DNA from: Sialis fuliginosa
Lineage: Eukaryota; Arthropoda; Insecta; Megaloptera; Sialidae
Length of the DNA: 64,000 bases
Direction: 5' to 3'
Assembly: GCA_961205875.1 (NCBI GenBank)
Contig: OY540821.1
Location: 9,858,001-9,922,000 of the forward strand
Positions 21,917 through 34,874 of the stretch are shown here, piece after piece. Numbering within the stretch: the first letter of the stretch is position 1; the number at the start of each line of letters is the position of its first letter. The notes beneath the pieces were generated by a model. That model was not told the DNA's origin. It did not search any database and saw nothing but the letters and a program-made list of their open reading frames with translations. The position numbers were made by a program, and so were the translations under genes.

Positions 21917-21995
21917 TTATTATGATAGCACCATTTGATGTCCCTTTTTAAACCCATCAACTTTTGTCCGAAACATTTATCTGTATCATGCTTTG
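21917..21995. repeat. Fragment of the 27.1-kb TIR element
   Basis: CAACTTTTGTCCGAAACATT and a preceding ATGATAGCACCATTTGATGT match the right subterminal part of 27116-27412. No left partner is found nearby. Confidence 0.6.
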
Positions 21996-22244
21996 TTTTT
22001 GAAAAATTACCTCGGAGGCGTTTAAAATTGATAAAAATAAAATTAAAAACTATAAATACACACAGTCAAACATAAGTTTCTCTCAAAAAAAAACAACTCT
22101 AATATAAAACAGCAATTCCCAATACCATATCCATGATTCTCTAAGCCCACTCGATCATATTTACATTGCAAATATGTTGAATTGTATAAGAATAGAAATA
22201 CATTTGAATTGAAATTTGGTTTTCGATTTAGTAGCGTCTTAGAA

Positions 22245-22315
22245 CATATATACGTACTTATGTACATATATATACACATATATATGTACATAAGTATATA
22301 CACATACATATATCA
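22245..22315. repeat. AT/AC microsatellite, partly palindromic
   Basis: Alternating ACATATATAC/TATATGTACATA words, including the local palindrome TATATGTACATA. The overlapping minus-strand frame (22043-22309), rich in Y, I and C, is produced by this simple sequence. Confidence 0.8.
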
Positions 22316-22439
22316 GAATATCAAATTCGTACGAAATCCTTAGCTTCGGTATCATCCCAGACATAGAGAGAGATTGAAATTGAAGTCTTGCTTGTATCAG
22401 GTAACTTAATATACTTTAACAATAAGTGTAATAATATGT

Positions 22440-24490
22440 AGAGTCGAGCGGGGTAAATATGAACCACCAAAAAAATGGGGTAAAAGTGAAACAAGCTTGC
22501 AACTAAAAAAACTAATTTGTTTATAGGAGAATTATAAAAACTGACATCATCATTAAAGGTTTGTTAAAGCGACCTAATAAGTGATGTGTAACCCCTAAAG
22601 ATTTCCCTGTTAGGCGATGTCAAAACGTGTGAATTAAATTTTAATTTTTTACACATAACTTTCTGTATAGCTCAGATATTAATTAAAGTTACAATTTCAC
22701 ATTTGTTGTAGGGGACAGCAATTTTTAAGCGTTTTATTTTATTTTTTAAATACATCATAATATATTGTTGAATTCGTACTTCAATAAGCTTTCATTTGAC
22801 ACCCTACAATTTTCTTCCTGAAATTAACCTCTAGAATGAAAATTCGACTTTTTATACTCCACGTCTATAACAGTAATGGGGTAAACAGTATGGGGTAGAA
22901 AGAGGTGTTTTTGAAAGGGAAAATTTTAATACAATACTAATTTATTTATAATTTATCTTTTCAAATCAATCAATTACAGATAATCCGAAATGTATAATAA
23001 TGTTAATAAATACCTCATTCCAAATAGTTCAATTTACTTCATCAAATAGATAGATAGATGTAACGGCAGTATACAGTGAGTCGATTGCAACGGTCCATTT
23101 TAGAATTAATCATACGAGGATGTTATTAAATGCAATGATTACGATGTGTGCATCCCTCTAGCTAAATGCAAAATTGAATATCTAACTTCAGCTATTACAC
23201 AATATTGTAAATTGTAATTGAAGATATTAATTAATAAAGGAATAAATTATGATTGGTGGATTGAATATTATTAGTTATAAATGTTATAGTCAAGAAAATT
23301 ACATGAAATGCAAACCCCTTTAACTTAAAATAAAAATGAATAAAAAATGTTTTTTTTTTAAACAAGTTTTTTAAAAATGCACTAAAAGTTTAAAAAATTT
23401 TCCTTCTACTTTAAGAATCTTTTAGAAAATGTTATTTTCATTCACATTGTAAAAAATTACAGGCTAATAAAAGGGGTTCCAAAAATTGACATTTTTCGGA
23501 GCACCATTTATTGGCTTCTAATATGTCAAGAAGAAAATTAAAATAATTTTTTTTATAGGAAACATAAAGTACATATTTCAAGCATTCATTTTCTTTTCAA
23601 AAAACGATGATTTTTATATCGGATAATTTTTTTTATTTTTTACGAGTATGTTTTTTTTAATATAAAAAAAAACTAGTGTACAAATTCACGGGGGGGGGAG
23701 GTCCTCGTGGAATCACGCCTTCTCCTCTTCTATGTATACAGTACAGTGTACATACACAAATAAATTGAATTTTTTTTAACCATTTTGTAATTAACAATAA
23801 ATAGCTATATACACATATTTAGTTTCTATTATAGTACGTGTTCAAAAGTACAAAGAAATATTAATTTGTTTTCATCCCATTTATCAAAATTTAAACTATA
23901 ATTTATACGAAATAAACAAAGTTCAATCATACGAATGATTTACTCTGCGCCACAATATTGATTACATAAATTAATTTATTAACATTGTCACAATAAAATT
24001 CAAAGCTCTTTTGCGGTCACCATAAATTCTGATTAATACTTGCAGATAATTTTCTGTATCACAAACAATATGAACCAAGCAGATATTATATAAATAATTG
24101 ACATTATTTATGAACAAGGAGCAAGTGATAAATATTATTTATTTATATTTTATTAAAACGGTAGTTTTAGGGGTACACATAAATTGAGTTTTATTTCATA
24201 AAGATAATATGTTTTATTTGTTTGTTGTTTTTATTCTTTTTAAATTGGTTTTGTCTTGGATGATTTGGTATCATCTACCTAGTCTATTTAGAAACAAAGA
24301 AACTAGAAGCTAACAAAGCTATATACCGGGTGTTCCAGACCACCCGTCCACTATGTTTTTCGCCCAAACTATTGAAGATAGAGTTTTATGATAAAAAATT
24401 TATTATTACAGGCTGATTTACAACTAGTGTAAAAAAATTTAACAGTAGATCGAGGATGTAATTTTAAGCAAAAAACCTTATGTGAACCTA
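22440..24490. other. Non-coding stretch with scattered fragments
   Basis: Apart from the partial repeat at 22770-22870 and GGGGTAAA words near 22450-22480 and 22875-22905, no feature is supportable. A poly-G tract (23691-23699) and long A/T runs are present. A TE-like end TATACCGGGTGTTCCAGACC lies at 24326 without an identified partner. Confidence 0.45.
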
Positions 24491-24492
24491 TG

Positions 24493-25357
24493 TCCGGAAA
24501 TTCTTCCTGAGAGAACTACAGTCTTTTACACAAAATTAGTGTTTATTTAATATCTAGAGAACCCATTGCGCTACAATTATGCAATTTGATGCAAGGATTG
24601 GTATTAATAAGTATTATCGATTTCCAGTATCAAATAATAATAATTTAGACCAGGAGTGTATTGGGCCAGTGGGCCCGACGATTATTATCAAGTATATTTT
24701 TGTTCTTTAATTTTTTCCTGAGTTGAGTACTGTCGAAGATTATATGATATTCTTGTTCTATAATTAAAAATAAGATAAAAAGTTAATATAAATATACCTC
24801 CTAATACTTATCATCGTAGAATTATAGCCAGCTGTATTACTGTTACACGTATTTTACTAACATGATTAAAAAACGAAAGTATAAATTATGGCTGTTTGTT
24901 GTTAAAAATGCAGTTTTGAAGGTATATTTATATTAACTTTTCATCTTATTTTTAAATTATATAACAAGAATATAAACTTATTTAGTGTAATTTGAAGCAT
25001 CCGTATTAAGCAAAATTCTACAGTACTTTCTTTTTTTCGATATTTTTCGAAAACGATTGATCATATAACAAATGAACAAATTATATTTTTGTGTATTCTG
25101 TATCATATAATCTTCCATAAGAACCCAACTCAGGAAAAAATTCAGGAACAAAAAATACTTGATAAAAATCGGCGGGCCCACTGGCCCCATATACCCCTGA
25201 TCTAAATTATTATTAATTGATATTGGAAATCGATAATACTTATTAATACCAAACCCTGTATTAAATTTCATAACTGTACCACAATGGGTTTTTTAGATAT
25301 TAAATAAACACTAATTTTGGTCAAAAGACTGTAGCTCCCCCACGAAGAATTTCCGGA
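24493..25357. repeat. Long imperfect inverted repeat, 865 bp
   Basis: The left arm (24493-24802) and right arm (24919-25357) are inverted copies. TCCGGAAATTCTTC pairs with GAAGAATTTCCGGA, GGGCCAGTGGGCCCG with CGGGCCCACTGGCCCC, TTCCTGAGTTG with CAACTCAGGAA, and TTAATATAAATATACCT with AGGTATATTTATATTAA. The right arm carries about 110 bp extra (24973-25084). The spacer is about 116 bp. A transcript would fold into several hundred base pairs of duplex. The minus-strand frame at 24978-25271 is arm sequence, not a gene. Confidence 0.88.
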
Positions 25358-27110
25358 TATTTACCCTCCCCTGGGTACGCTACTGACGTCTACTTAAGTG
25401 GATCATTCGGAATTATGTAAAAGTATTTAACAATAAGTTATATTATTAGATCCTGAGTCCAGACCTGTACGATTGCCCCTGTATTGTAAGTATTTTAATT
25501 ACAGTACATTGGCGTTAATCGCCCCGCAATTCCTACCAGCTAGCGTAGGTATATTAAAGATTCAGTTGATACGCGGGAATACCTTAAAAAGAAACAAACA
25601 AAAACTTAATTTGCCCGCACTCTTTGTTGATTTTCAACACAGGATTTTCAGATAATCTCTAGCAAAAGTTTTTAATTATAACTTCTCTTGTTGAAGTTCC
25701 AAATCATGTAATTATTAATCATAAATTGTTGACAATTTAATCACCAGAATAAATAATTTGTTTTATTTAAATATTATTGCGGTTTTTCACATGCAAAAAC
25801 AAAAAAAATAATCCTTTGTTGCTTTAATCAATGTTAAAACTGAAAAAAAACTGCCATGCTACGGGACTTTCTTATACATAACATGGTAAAAATTACTTTT
25901 TTACTTATGCGTGAATACCTCGTTGAAAAATGTATTTATTTTAATTTCTTACAGCAGCATATTATAGAGTATTAAATTTCCTACAAAAAAGATCTCAAGT
26001 GCTCAATTCATAAATCGAGTATTTTTAACGCTATGTTCGTTTAAACATTATCATAAAAAGTAAAATTGGATGTCAATATTTAGCCTCTTTGAAACCACGA
26101 AACTTTTCTTTGAAAATTCGTGAGAAACATCCGGTATGTTATTTCAAAATCAACAATGGAATTCTAGTAGGTAACTACTGAAGCAATGATACAAAATACA
26201 TAGATATTTATTTAACAACCTAGATCTCAAAGTTTCATAGCCATCCTGTACCAAACTATTTCCAATCTAATCTTTCATCAGTGCACAAACACTATAACTA
26301 ACCCCGCGAGCCGTAACGTTAAATCTATTATACTATAGCGGGCCGATCGGGGCCTCCGCAACGACCTGATTTACGGTTTGACAGAATTAACCCTTTCCCT
26401 GCTGACGAAATTGCATCTAACACATTCTGAATGCGTCGCCAATCAGGTAAATAAATCTTTAACAGAAGACTGCTGTTTTATATATTTTTATATTAACCCA
26501 TTAACGCCCATTGGAAAATCATAAATATGCTTTATTTATTTTTCACTTAAGAACTACTGAACCGATTTTGATGAAACCTGTTCGTTGATATTTTAAAAGT
26601 AGTGAATAAATTAACTGCTTAAATCAAGCGCACGGACAGTTTAACCCATTCTCTCTCTCAAACTTAAATTATTTGTAGATGATTTAAAGAATTTAATTAG
26701 TCCTACATGAAAGTCTACGAGAACATTTACCTAACTTTAATATTTAAGTCGTTGCAGACGTTTAGAAAGATTAGATCTATAATGTTTGGCTATAATGGGT
26801 TAATAAATGTGAACGAGTCATTGAGAGATTTAAAAATTCTGCTCGTGTTACAGATGCATGTGTCACCCGCATTGTATGCTCGAATAGTGTGTTTATTGAG
26901 GGGTAGGCAAGTGGTCGGGAATGGGTTAATCGAGTGCGAGTATGTGATGTGTGTATGATAGAACCAGGCCAAATAATCAAACGGTTGATTAGTGGTGCAA
27001 ATCAGCCATGCTAGATTGAACCAGGCGCGTGTCGGTTAGCTAGATATAACATATAATAGTTATGTGAATTTGTCTTAGGGGATTTCTCGTATCCTAGCTA
27101 TTATTTTATC
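25358..27110. other. AT-rich stretch, mostly unrecognised
   Basis: No exon found. A CAGTAGCGTACCCAGGGG-type hAT end appears in inverse at 25369-25386 without a left partner. A dispersed fragment with ACGGGACTTTCTTATACA lies near 25861. Overlapping frames at 26707-26980 on both strands show no family resemblance. Confidence 0.4.
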
Positions 27111-27115
27111 GTATA

Positions 27116-27412
27116 AGGCAAAAATGTTTCGGACAAAAGTTGAAGAGTTTGAAAGAGGACGTCATATGACACTATCAAAATTTTTTTGGTGGGTTTGGAC
27201 TATATAGATGATATCCATTTTTTTTTTAATGGGAACCCATATTTTTTTATTACAGAATTGTAATATCTGTAAAAAATTATTTCGTTGAAATTTTTTTTGC
27301 GAATTCAATTTTCCCTAATTTTTGAGACAATATTTATAAATATTGATAGCGTCATCTGACGTTCCCCTCCCCCCCTTAAATTATTCAACTTTTGTCCGAA
27401 ACATTTTTGCCT
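27116..27412. mobile_element. Small TIR element, 297 bp
   Basis: Perfect 29-bp terminal inverted repeats: AGGCAAAAATGTTTCGGACA onward at 27116-27144 and the inverse at 27384-27412. Subterminal blocks (GACGTCATATGACACTATCA against TTGATAGCGTCATCTGACGT, inverted) extend the symmetry. Flanking ATA/TATA suggests a TA-rich target. No ORF. A related fragment lies at 21917-21995 and a weaker one near 54240. Confidence 0.8.
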
Positions 27413-30240
27413 ATATCTTCAAAGTTCTGAAGCCAATACGATTAAATATTTTCATCATCTATTTTAAAAAAAAAACTTAAAATATTGCATTTATAATGAC
27501 ATAAATAGACTCAAAAATACTTAAAATATATACATTGTATAGACAGATTATAAGAATTTATAATTTATAATTTTGTACAATGAAATTTGAATCAATTTTT
27601 TGTTCCCCACTTGGTTTTATTTTATGAAATTTCGGTTACCAATTTTTGATATGTTAATTATTTCTTTTGCCAAGTTGTAAAAATAAAAGTGGGCGTCGCA
27701 GAAGGAAATAAAAATTGCAGAATTATAATTTTTTTTAAAAGATAATAAAATATATATTAATTTTCATTGTTACGATTTAAAGTTCGATAATATTCAATAT
27801 GTATCCTAATTATTATTGTTCTGCTTACATAAAAGGGTATATTATATGAATGCTCGAGCAAAAGATATTTAAATTAAGAATTCCTTACGAATTCTTTGTT
27901 CTCTTCCAATATTTGTTATATTGAAATTCCACTTATTCCAAATATTATGCATTTAAAACTTTCAATTTGATTAAAAAATAAAACAAGTATTAAAAAAATA
28001 AATTCTCTACAAGGAAACATAATGAATTTTGATGCCTATTAATATATTTTCCAAAATTTTCTCTATCCCGTTTTCAAATAATTAATAATCGAATTATATA
28101 TGTATATAAAACTATCATAATTAATTATGTTCAGTACTATTATTAAAATACTCTTACTGTTTTATAGCTGTGTGATTCATACATTATGAACTAATTATCC
28201 ATAAAAAAATCGTCTTATTTTGAAGTATTTGACAAGTTTTTCGTTCGCGCGGTAAGTAAACATCAATGGTATTAAAATAGTGCTGATATTATGAAAATTA
28301 TCTCGTACGGTCACCAGCTCTGTTATAATAAGTTGAAGTTTCATGAGTATTCTAGATTTTTAGAAAGAGTTTAAGACACTCTAGTACGCAGGTCTTTGAA
28401 AAATCGAAAAAACACGTGTATTGGGAAAATCACCCCCCTCTGCTAATAGCCATTTTTAAGATAGAGGGCTAAAACTTTTTTTCACATTCTTTTTGAATTA
28501 TTTGGAGCTGATTTGGGGGGCGGCCCGGTCAAAATTCGTCCTAACCCATATAAGGACATATGTTTAAGCGAATTTACAGAAGAATTTAATAATTTTTTTT
28601 CTCATTTGTTTATGAGTTTTCCGTCAAACGGCTTTGAGTTTAGGTTTGTCTATGCCACTACCACAACCCTAATTTTTTTGAAACAAATTGGTGCGACAAG
28701 GGTCTGGTGGTTCCCTTCTAATATAATGTTACGTTTTCATAATTTTTATGTTAAATACATTCATTTATCTTTGAAATAAAAATAAAAATTGGGATATAAT
28801 ATGTAATTTATATTAGACTGGAGTTCTAATGACATGTTTTACTGAATAATAATTTTTTCACGTCTCCACTGCCGGGTTAAATAAATAAAAATCCGAAACG
28901 AAACTAACAAATAAATTCTCACACGTTCTGATATAATTTAAGAAACTTTTTCACCACCGAAATAAAAGGAACGACCACCGTCTAAGAGACAACAAAGTTT
29001 ACGGCTCATTTGTATTCAAGCTATACCATGATTAAATCGCCACCAAGCTCTATTATATATAATGCCCTTTTTGTACTAACAGCAATTAAGTATGCATGAA
29101 AAATATATGTACACAGGCGCAATCCACCTTGACATTTTTTTTCGTTCGGTCGTTTTTTAAAAACATAAACACCATTTAATTCCTTTGGGATTATTACCCT
29201 TGCCTCACAGATCTGTACCCCTCCCCTCCCCTCCCACGCTCAGCCCCCTCTATAACCCGTACTTTTTACGCGCAAATAAACATTATTTACTTTTCTGAAA
29301 TGGTTGTAATTTAGTAGCCATATAATAACAGATTTAATTCTTTGGTTTTTATTTATACTTATGTGTAATATATAGAATGGGTGGTTTCGTAGTATTTTTT
29401 TAGAATGTTGTTCTTCACGATTAATTAATACTTTTTTATTGTATGTGGAGAAAGGATGGATAATTTGCGTGTTTGAACATGAGAGGCGTTACCAGTGAAA
29501 TTAATGCTTTTTTGTTTCGTGATGTGTTTAGAAATTTAATACATTGAGATGGAATTTTATATTTTTGGTTTAAAATATTCTTAAAAAGTCCTGAGTGACT
29601 GACTCATCAACGCCTAGTTCAAACCTCTGGACCTAGAATAATGAAAATTTTAGTGTTTCTTCTATATAACTCAAGCACCCACTAAGAAAGAGTTATCTGA
29701 AAGGGGGAAAATTAAAAAGAAAATAACACGTTTCTGCATGATTAAAATTTAAAAAAAATCTGCTTTGGGTGCTACGGAAGTGAATAGTGTACGTGTTTCT
29801 AATTTTTGGTTATTGATAAAATATAGAATAAAATGAATAGAACATAAAATGTGGAAAATAATAGTCTTTATAACTTTTATCTAAATAATTTTTCTCTAAT
29901 TGGCAACGTTTCAAAAATAATTATAAAAATTCAAGAATTGACAAGAATAAACATTTGTTTTTGGATGAGCTACAAGTGTAGATATAATGGAGAATAATCA
30001 AAATATACAAAATTACAGTAGAACCTCTATATCTCCAATCCCAAGAGAAGACACAAACTGTAAACTGAAAATTCGGCATGTTTTTATTTTTTTCATATAT
30101 CTTTATATTTTCTAGATCTATGAACAGTAATTTAAAATTCACAAAATTAACTAATTAAATATGTTAAACTTGATATAAAATTAATTAATGAAATGAAAAT
30201 GGACGTATATTTGCGTTTTTATTTAAAATGATGTAACTAA
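27413..30240. other. AT-rich stretch without recognised features
   Basis: About 2.8 kb with no convincing gene, RNA or paired repeat. The frame at 28513-28779 (88 codons) lacks any recognisable motif and has AT-driven composition. A C-rich patch (29219-29252) is low complexity. Confidence 0.4.
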
Positions 30241-30244
30241 ATAA

Positions 30245-30350
30245 GCTCGGCCCTAGAAAAAGATGTTTGTCTCAATATTTTCGAATCTGTTGTAAGCGAT
30301 TCTGACCTTTACAGTAGCAGACGACTTTTGAAACCCATAGTACATGTCTA
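30245..30350. repeat. Dispersed repeat pair member (with 14391-14490)
   Basis: Same word order as the copy at 14391: GATGTTTGTCT, GAATCTGTTGTAAGCGATTC, GCAGACGA and a following GTACAT. Function unknown. Confidence 0.6.
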
Positions 30351-32155
30351 CTTTATTTCAAAACGCCAACATAATTTCTTGTTTTCAATTTTACACAAAA
30401 GGTACATTTTAAATCAAATTACCAACCCCCTTGATTTTTCATTACGCGCCACCACTGTAAGAGATATTATATAATTTTACCTTAATTGTGGGTAAAGTCA
30501 AATGACGAGAAATACGAATTTAATCAAAACAATTTACGTATTCTAGAACATTTTCGTTTTGCTGAAATTACATCCCACAATTCTGTTTTGAATAAAAGGA
30601 ACAACACTTGTCAAGCTCGAATGTAAATCAGTTTGGGGGCTTTTGGCCAACAATATCATAATGTAGATGGTATATATGTACTTCTAGATTGCTGTGTTAT
30701 GATTGTAACGAGGGACGGATTTACCATTTTGCTGGAACTTTATGGTCGCCCCTTGGTTTATTAGTTTTAAAGTTTCAAGTTTTTTTCACTCAGGAATATT
30801 GGATATTACGTGTCTAGGTTTAGAAAATATATACAGTAGAAACTCATTATTGTCCGCCAGTCGGGGCATCCCTACCATACCTCTATAAGTCTCTCACTTT
30901 GTATTTTTGAGTTTTTCCCCTTACGCGCATAGGTGCATACGAATACATATATTTCAAAATTTCATTTTCTATAATTTAGAGAGAGGGTTGAAGCCAAGGG
31001 GTATGATTTTTTTCTTCGAAAATACGCTTTAAAATAAAAATTGTAAGCCCATGACGATCGTAAGGCAACAATTATTATTAATTTATTATTTAAGGGGGGA
31101 GGGGGGGGGGAGAGGAAGTAAAATAAAGTTATTTTGTTAAAATTTTCTGAAATGATACGAAATTTATGAAATTCTCTATCATGTGAAATAATTTCAATAT
31201 CAAAATCATGTTAAGTGAAAATTTCATTATTTTAAAAACGAGTAGATATAATAAAAATCAATTTTATTTACCAAGAAAGTCGTTTTTTATTCACACAAAA
31301 TTGGTTTGTTGATAACAAACATATTAATAAAGTATGCATTTTTTTCTATCCTGAGATTTTAACATATTTATGCCCAAAAAAAGTTTTATGATACTTTATA
31401 GACGTTTTTTTTTTCAACCATTTACTAAATTATTCTGCGACTTTTTCAGATGAGAATTGATTAAATACATTACATAAAAATAACAAGGTATTTTTTATAA
31501 AAGTACCTACAGTAAAATATCGATGTGTTGAAAAGGAAGAAAATAAAAAATAAAGTATAGAGGAGATCGGGGCTAGCAGGTCTGTTAGTCTGTTTTAACT
31601 GTTCGATTAAATAAAATACGTGAGAGAAATATTAGCTAAATATGATGATTATTAACATATTTGAATGTTTTTCTCACACATTCTATGCTGGAATGAGAAA
31701 ACGTTATTTGTAGCTTGAACCAGCGGTACTAAAAATTAATTTAAATAACCTTTATGGACCCAAATCTAATTAATGACTTTTCTCTTCGATTTGATTTTTT
31801 TGTATCGCTGTACGACCATTTTTGACCGAGATATTTGCAATCAAAGCAAAAACCACACTACTAATTTTTAATACCTATGTATAAGGCACAAAATTTAAAA
31901 AAATCTGATTTGGAAAGTTAAAAGTATTTAAAGTAAAATGATCGTACAACGATACAAAAAAAAGTAAATTGAATAGTCTGCTCTAAAAAAGACATTCATT
32001 AGATTCGGTCAAAAAAAACTGTTAAAGCCCGTAAAGGCTCTCAAAATTCCGATGCGATATTTTGGGGTCAGTTTTTTTATTATCAAATTCATTTAACAAT
32101 TGAAAAATATGGCCAGCAATCTAGATGTTATATATACATAAAAAATACTAGCCTA
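30351..32155. other. AT-rich stretch with a poly-G tract
   Basis: No feature supported except low-complexity purine tracts such as the G-run at 31094-31115. ACAGTAGAAACTCATTATTG at 30834 resembles a pogo-like terminus but has no partner. Confidence 0.4.
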
Positions 32156-32159
32156 CTAC

Positions 32160-32380
32160 AATCCATTGGGGTAAACAGACGTTGGTGGTTACAAGCACAG
32201 GTGGCGTAGTGGGGTAAACACGGGTAATAGAGGGGGGGGGTGAGGTTTAGAGGAAATTGTGGCAAATATGTGGACAAGAGGGTGTAGGGGCGATACGGGT
32301 ACTAAAAATGGGTAAATAGTAGTAGGGTGAGGAAAGTATGTGGCTGAAACTGACATGATCGTTCTACTGGGAACCAATTA
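32160..32380. repeat. G/T-skewed degenerate repeat patch
   Basis: The plus strand is unusually rich in G, with irregular repeats of GGGTAAAC/GGGTAAT/GGGTGAGG-like words (32169, 32211, 32223, 32310). Similar GGGGTAAA words occur near 22450 and 22880. The minus frame at 32189-32377 (Pro/Ser/His-rich) is a by-product of the skew. Confidence 0.5.
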
Positions 32381-32384
32381 AACG

Positions 32385-33485
32385 TTATATTTTTTATTTC
32401 GTACTTGTTATGCATATAAATATGGCAATGTCACACACGCAAGTAACGTTTTGTTATATGTATTAGACTTGGAGGACTGGATTGCTCCAGGCAAAGGTGT
32501 GTGAGGGAATCAACAATGATCAAAGTTGGCAAAATTTTAATTTTGTTTGTTTATTACAATGTGCATTTATGTTTTATTATAACTAGCCTCAAAAAAAAAT
32601 GTTGACAAATGAAATAAATAAAAATATTAATTAAAAAAAATGATTTATAAATCTACCAAAAAGATTTTATTTCACCATATACAAATTAAAATTGTACAAC
32701 CAGCTGCCCGCTAGCGGCGTATATGTCAGTTACTCTTCTTTGTCTATACAAATAAGACACTGCTCTAATTCAGAAACTCACTTGCAATCCAAAATCTTTT
32801 GTTCTCTCGTAAGAGAATATATTTTTTATCTAAGTTTACAGCAAGTTTTGTAAGAATACAGACTAGACACATTAATCAAATTTAAATATTGTAGAGATAC
32901 TTATAGTTAGTATTAAATATAATCCAGGTTTTAGTTTTCTCAACGAACTGTTATTACCTAATAATAAAACTACTATAATTTATATAAGTACCAATTACAT
33001 GTTCAAGATTATTTCAAAAAAATATTCATTTTCACAATTACCAAAAAAGTTTCTTTCGTTAATGTTATTTATAGACTGTTTTTTTGAAAGATAATAAGTA
33101 ATTTGTATATGTCAAAGAATATTTTTCAGTAATATTATCTCTATGCATATACGTATGGCTTAAAATCTATACTTACGACAGTTATTATAAGGAATTTGCT
33201 ATGGAGCAAAAGCTAAACGCAATCTGCGAAGCATTAAATATAAATGACAGCCCACTGACAGTTTTAATTAATGGTCTGGTTTAAATGAATGACATAAATA
33301 GAAATCAGCGATCTAAAAGCAGTAGTGATAAATGTACCTCATAAAATTTACATTATTACTATTTATTGCTACTGTTCTAAAATTTCGATTTGACACATGG
33401 CAGATAGCGTTAGCTTAGCTTTTGGTCTATAGCAAATTTTATATAGTACCCGACATTAGTTAATAAAATCTATTTTAAGACCTTT
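32385..33485. other. AT-rich stretch without recognised features
   Basis: Nothing supportable seen on either strand. Confidence 0.4.
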
Positions 33486-33490
33486 TATAT

Positions 33491-33639
33491 ACTAGCGACC
33501 TAGTCGCGCGATTTTTAGCAGCGCGATAGTCGCGTACATTAATTTTACATTGTTTTATATGTAAATCGCGCGACTATCGCCATAGTGTGTACGTATGGCG
33601 ATAGTCGCGCGACTATCGCGCTACTAAAAATCGCTAGTG
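33491..33639. mobile_element. CpG-dense palindromic MITE
   Basis: ACTAGCG...ATTTTTAGCAGCGCGATAGTCGCG at the left is mirrored by GCGCTACTAAAAATCGCTAGT at the right. GCGCGACTATCGC-type words occur several times, including the perfect palindrome ATAGTCGCGCGACTAT (33601-33616). CpG density is far above the AT-rich surroundings. No ORF; family not identified. Confidence 0.7.
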
Positions 33640-34529
33640 TGTAAATGGTAGATGTCCATTTTGTCACTTCTTAAAAATTTTGTTTTGTTGACATGAAAAC
33701 TACTGAACCGATTTTGGTGGGATTTTCACTGTTAAAAATCCTAAGAACCTAGAATAAGTTATAAGTATACGATAACTGATTTACGGTAGGCCCGTATTAG
33801 GACAATTTACAATTAAATACACGCGGTTCGTTCCATAACATTCGAATAAGTTATGAATACTATATCATGTGTGTTAAAAATGAAAAAAAAGTGTTATGAT
33901 GTGAAGGGTTAAAAAAACTATTCACAGTAATGTTTTCGGTGAAATTCAAATGCGATGGTATCGGGACAAAAACACACAGATAAAATATACCGCAGTGACG
34001 AAACCAAATTGCCCTGTAAATCATGCCGATGTCTTAAATTGGCTGTGAAGAATCCCCCCACAGACATTCCATACTTTTACGAAATAACTGTTAAGTTATG
34101 TCATAAAATTGAACTTTCAACTAACAAAACTTACCGTTGTCTACTGAACACGATAGTAACTTTAACCACAGTGTTTTTAAAATGTTTGAATATTTCGACT
34201 TACGTAACTATGCGGTTATTATACAGGATGAACATGAAATTCCACTTTTTCATTGATTAGTTTTCCAGACGATAAAGAATTTTATTTTAGTATTTATTAA
34301 TTTCAATGAGTGTTTTTAAAATATTTGAATATTTCGACTTTACGTATATGAAATTACACATTTTGATAAAAATCAAAATTTAATTTTAGTTTTTATTAAT
34401 TTGTTTGCATATATTATTAATGATCCATACCGAAATCGGAAAGAGTGTCTGTCTGTCACAGCCTTCTAACTTCTAACGACTGAACTATTTGACCTATACA
34501 ACTAAGGTTTGGTATAATTATAGTAAAAT

Positions 34530-34871
34530 AGTTACCAGCGACTTCGTTCGTGTCATACATATATATATATATATATACATAGTAAGATGTATTGTAAATG
34601 GTTCGTGTGGAATTTAGGTTAAGTAGGAACTGTCATCCCATGAAGAAGAAGAAGGTAAGGTAATACATATTTCTGTTATGATAGTTGATAAAATTGGTCG
34701 CGCATAAAAATGTCACACACTAATTTTTTTATCTAATAAATTTTTCGGGATATAAAGTAGCCTATGTGCAAGCTATCTCCATGCCAAATTTCATCAAGTT
34801 CAGTTAAGAGATTTAGCTTTGAAAAGATAACAAACAGACAGAGAGACATACTTTCGCATTTATAATATACG
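34530..34871 (+). mobile_element. Retroposon 3' tail, copy b
   Basis: Same word order as copy a, with a longer 5' part (AATTTAGGTTAAGTAGGAAC, TTCTGTTATGATAGTTGATA) and an internal (TA)n tract at 34558-34576. Ends AACAAACAGACAGAGAGACA ... TTTATAATATACG. Confidence 0.75.
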
Positions 34872-34874
34872 TAA

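Noticed and set aside
22043-22309. 88-codon minus frame rich in Tyr, Ile and Met
   Set aside because: Its start is a translation of the TA/CA microsatellite.
24978-25271. 97-codon minus frame
   Set aside because: It is right-arm sequence of the long inverted repeat; the other arm and the 17-kb copy do not keep the frame.
32189-32377. Pro/Ser-rich minus frame
   Set aside because: Produced by the strong G/T skew of a degenerate repeat; no start or splice context.
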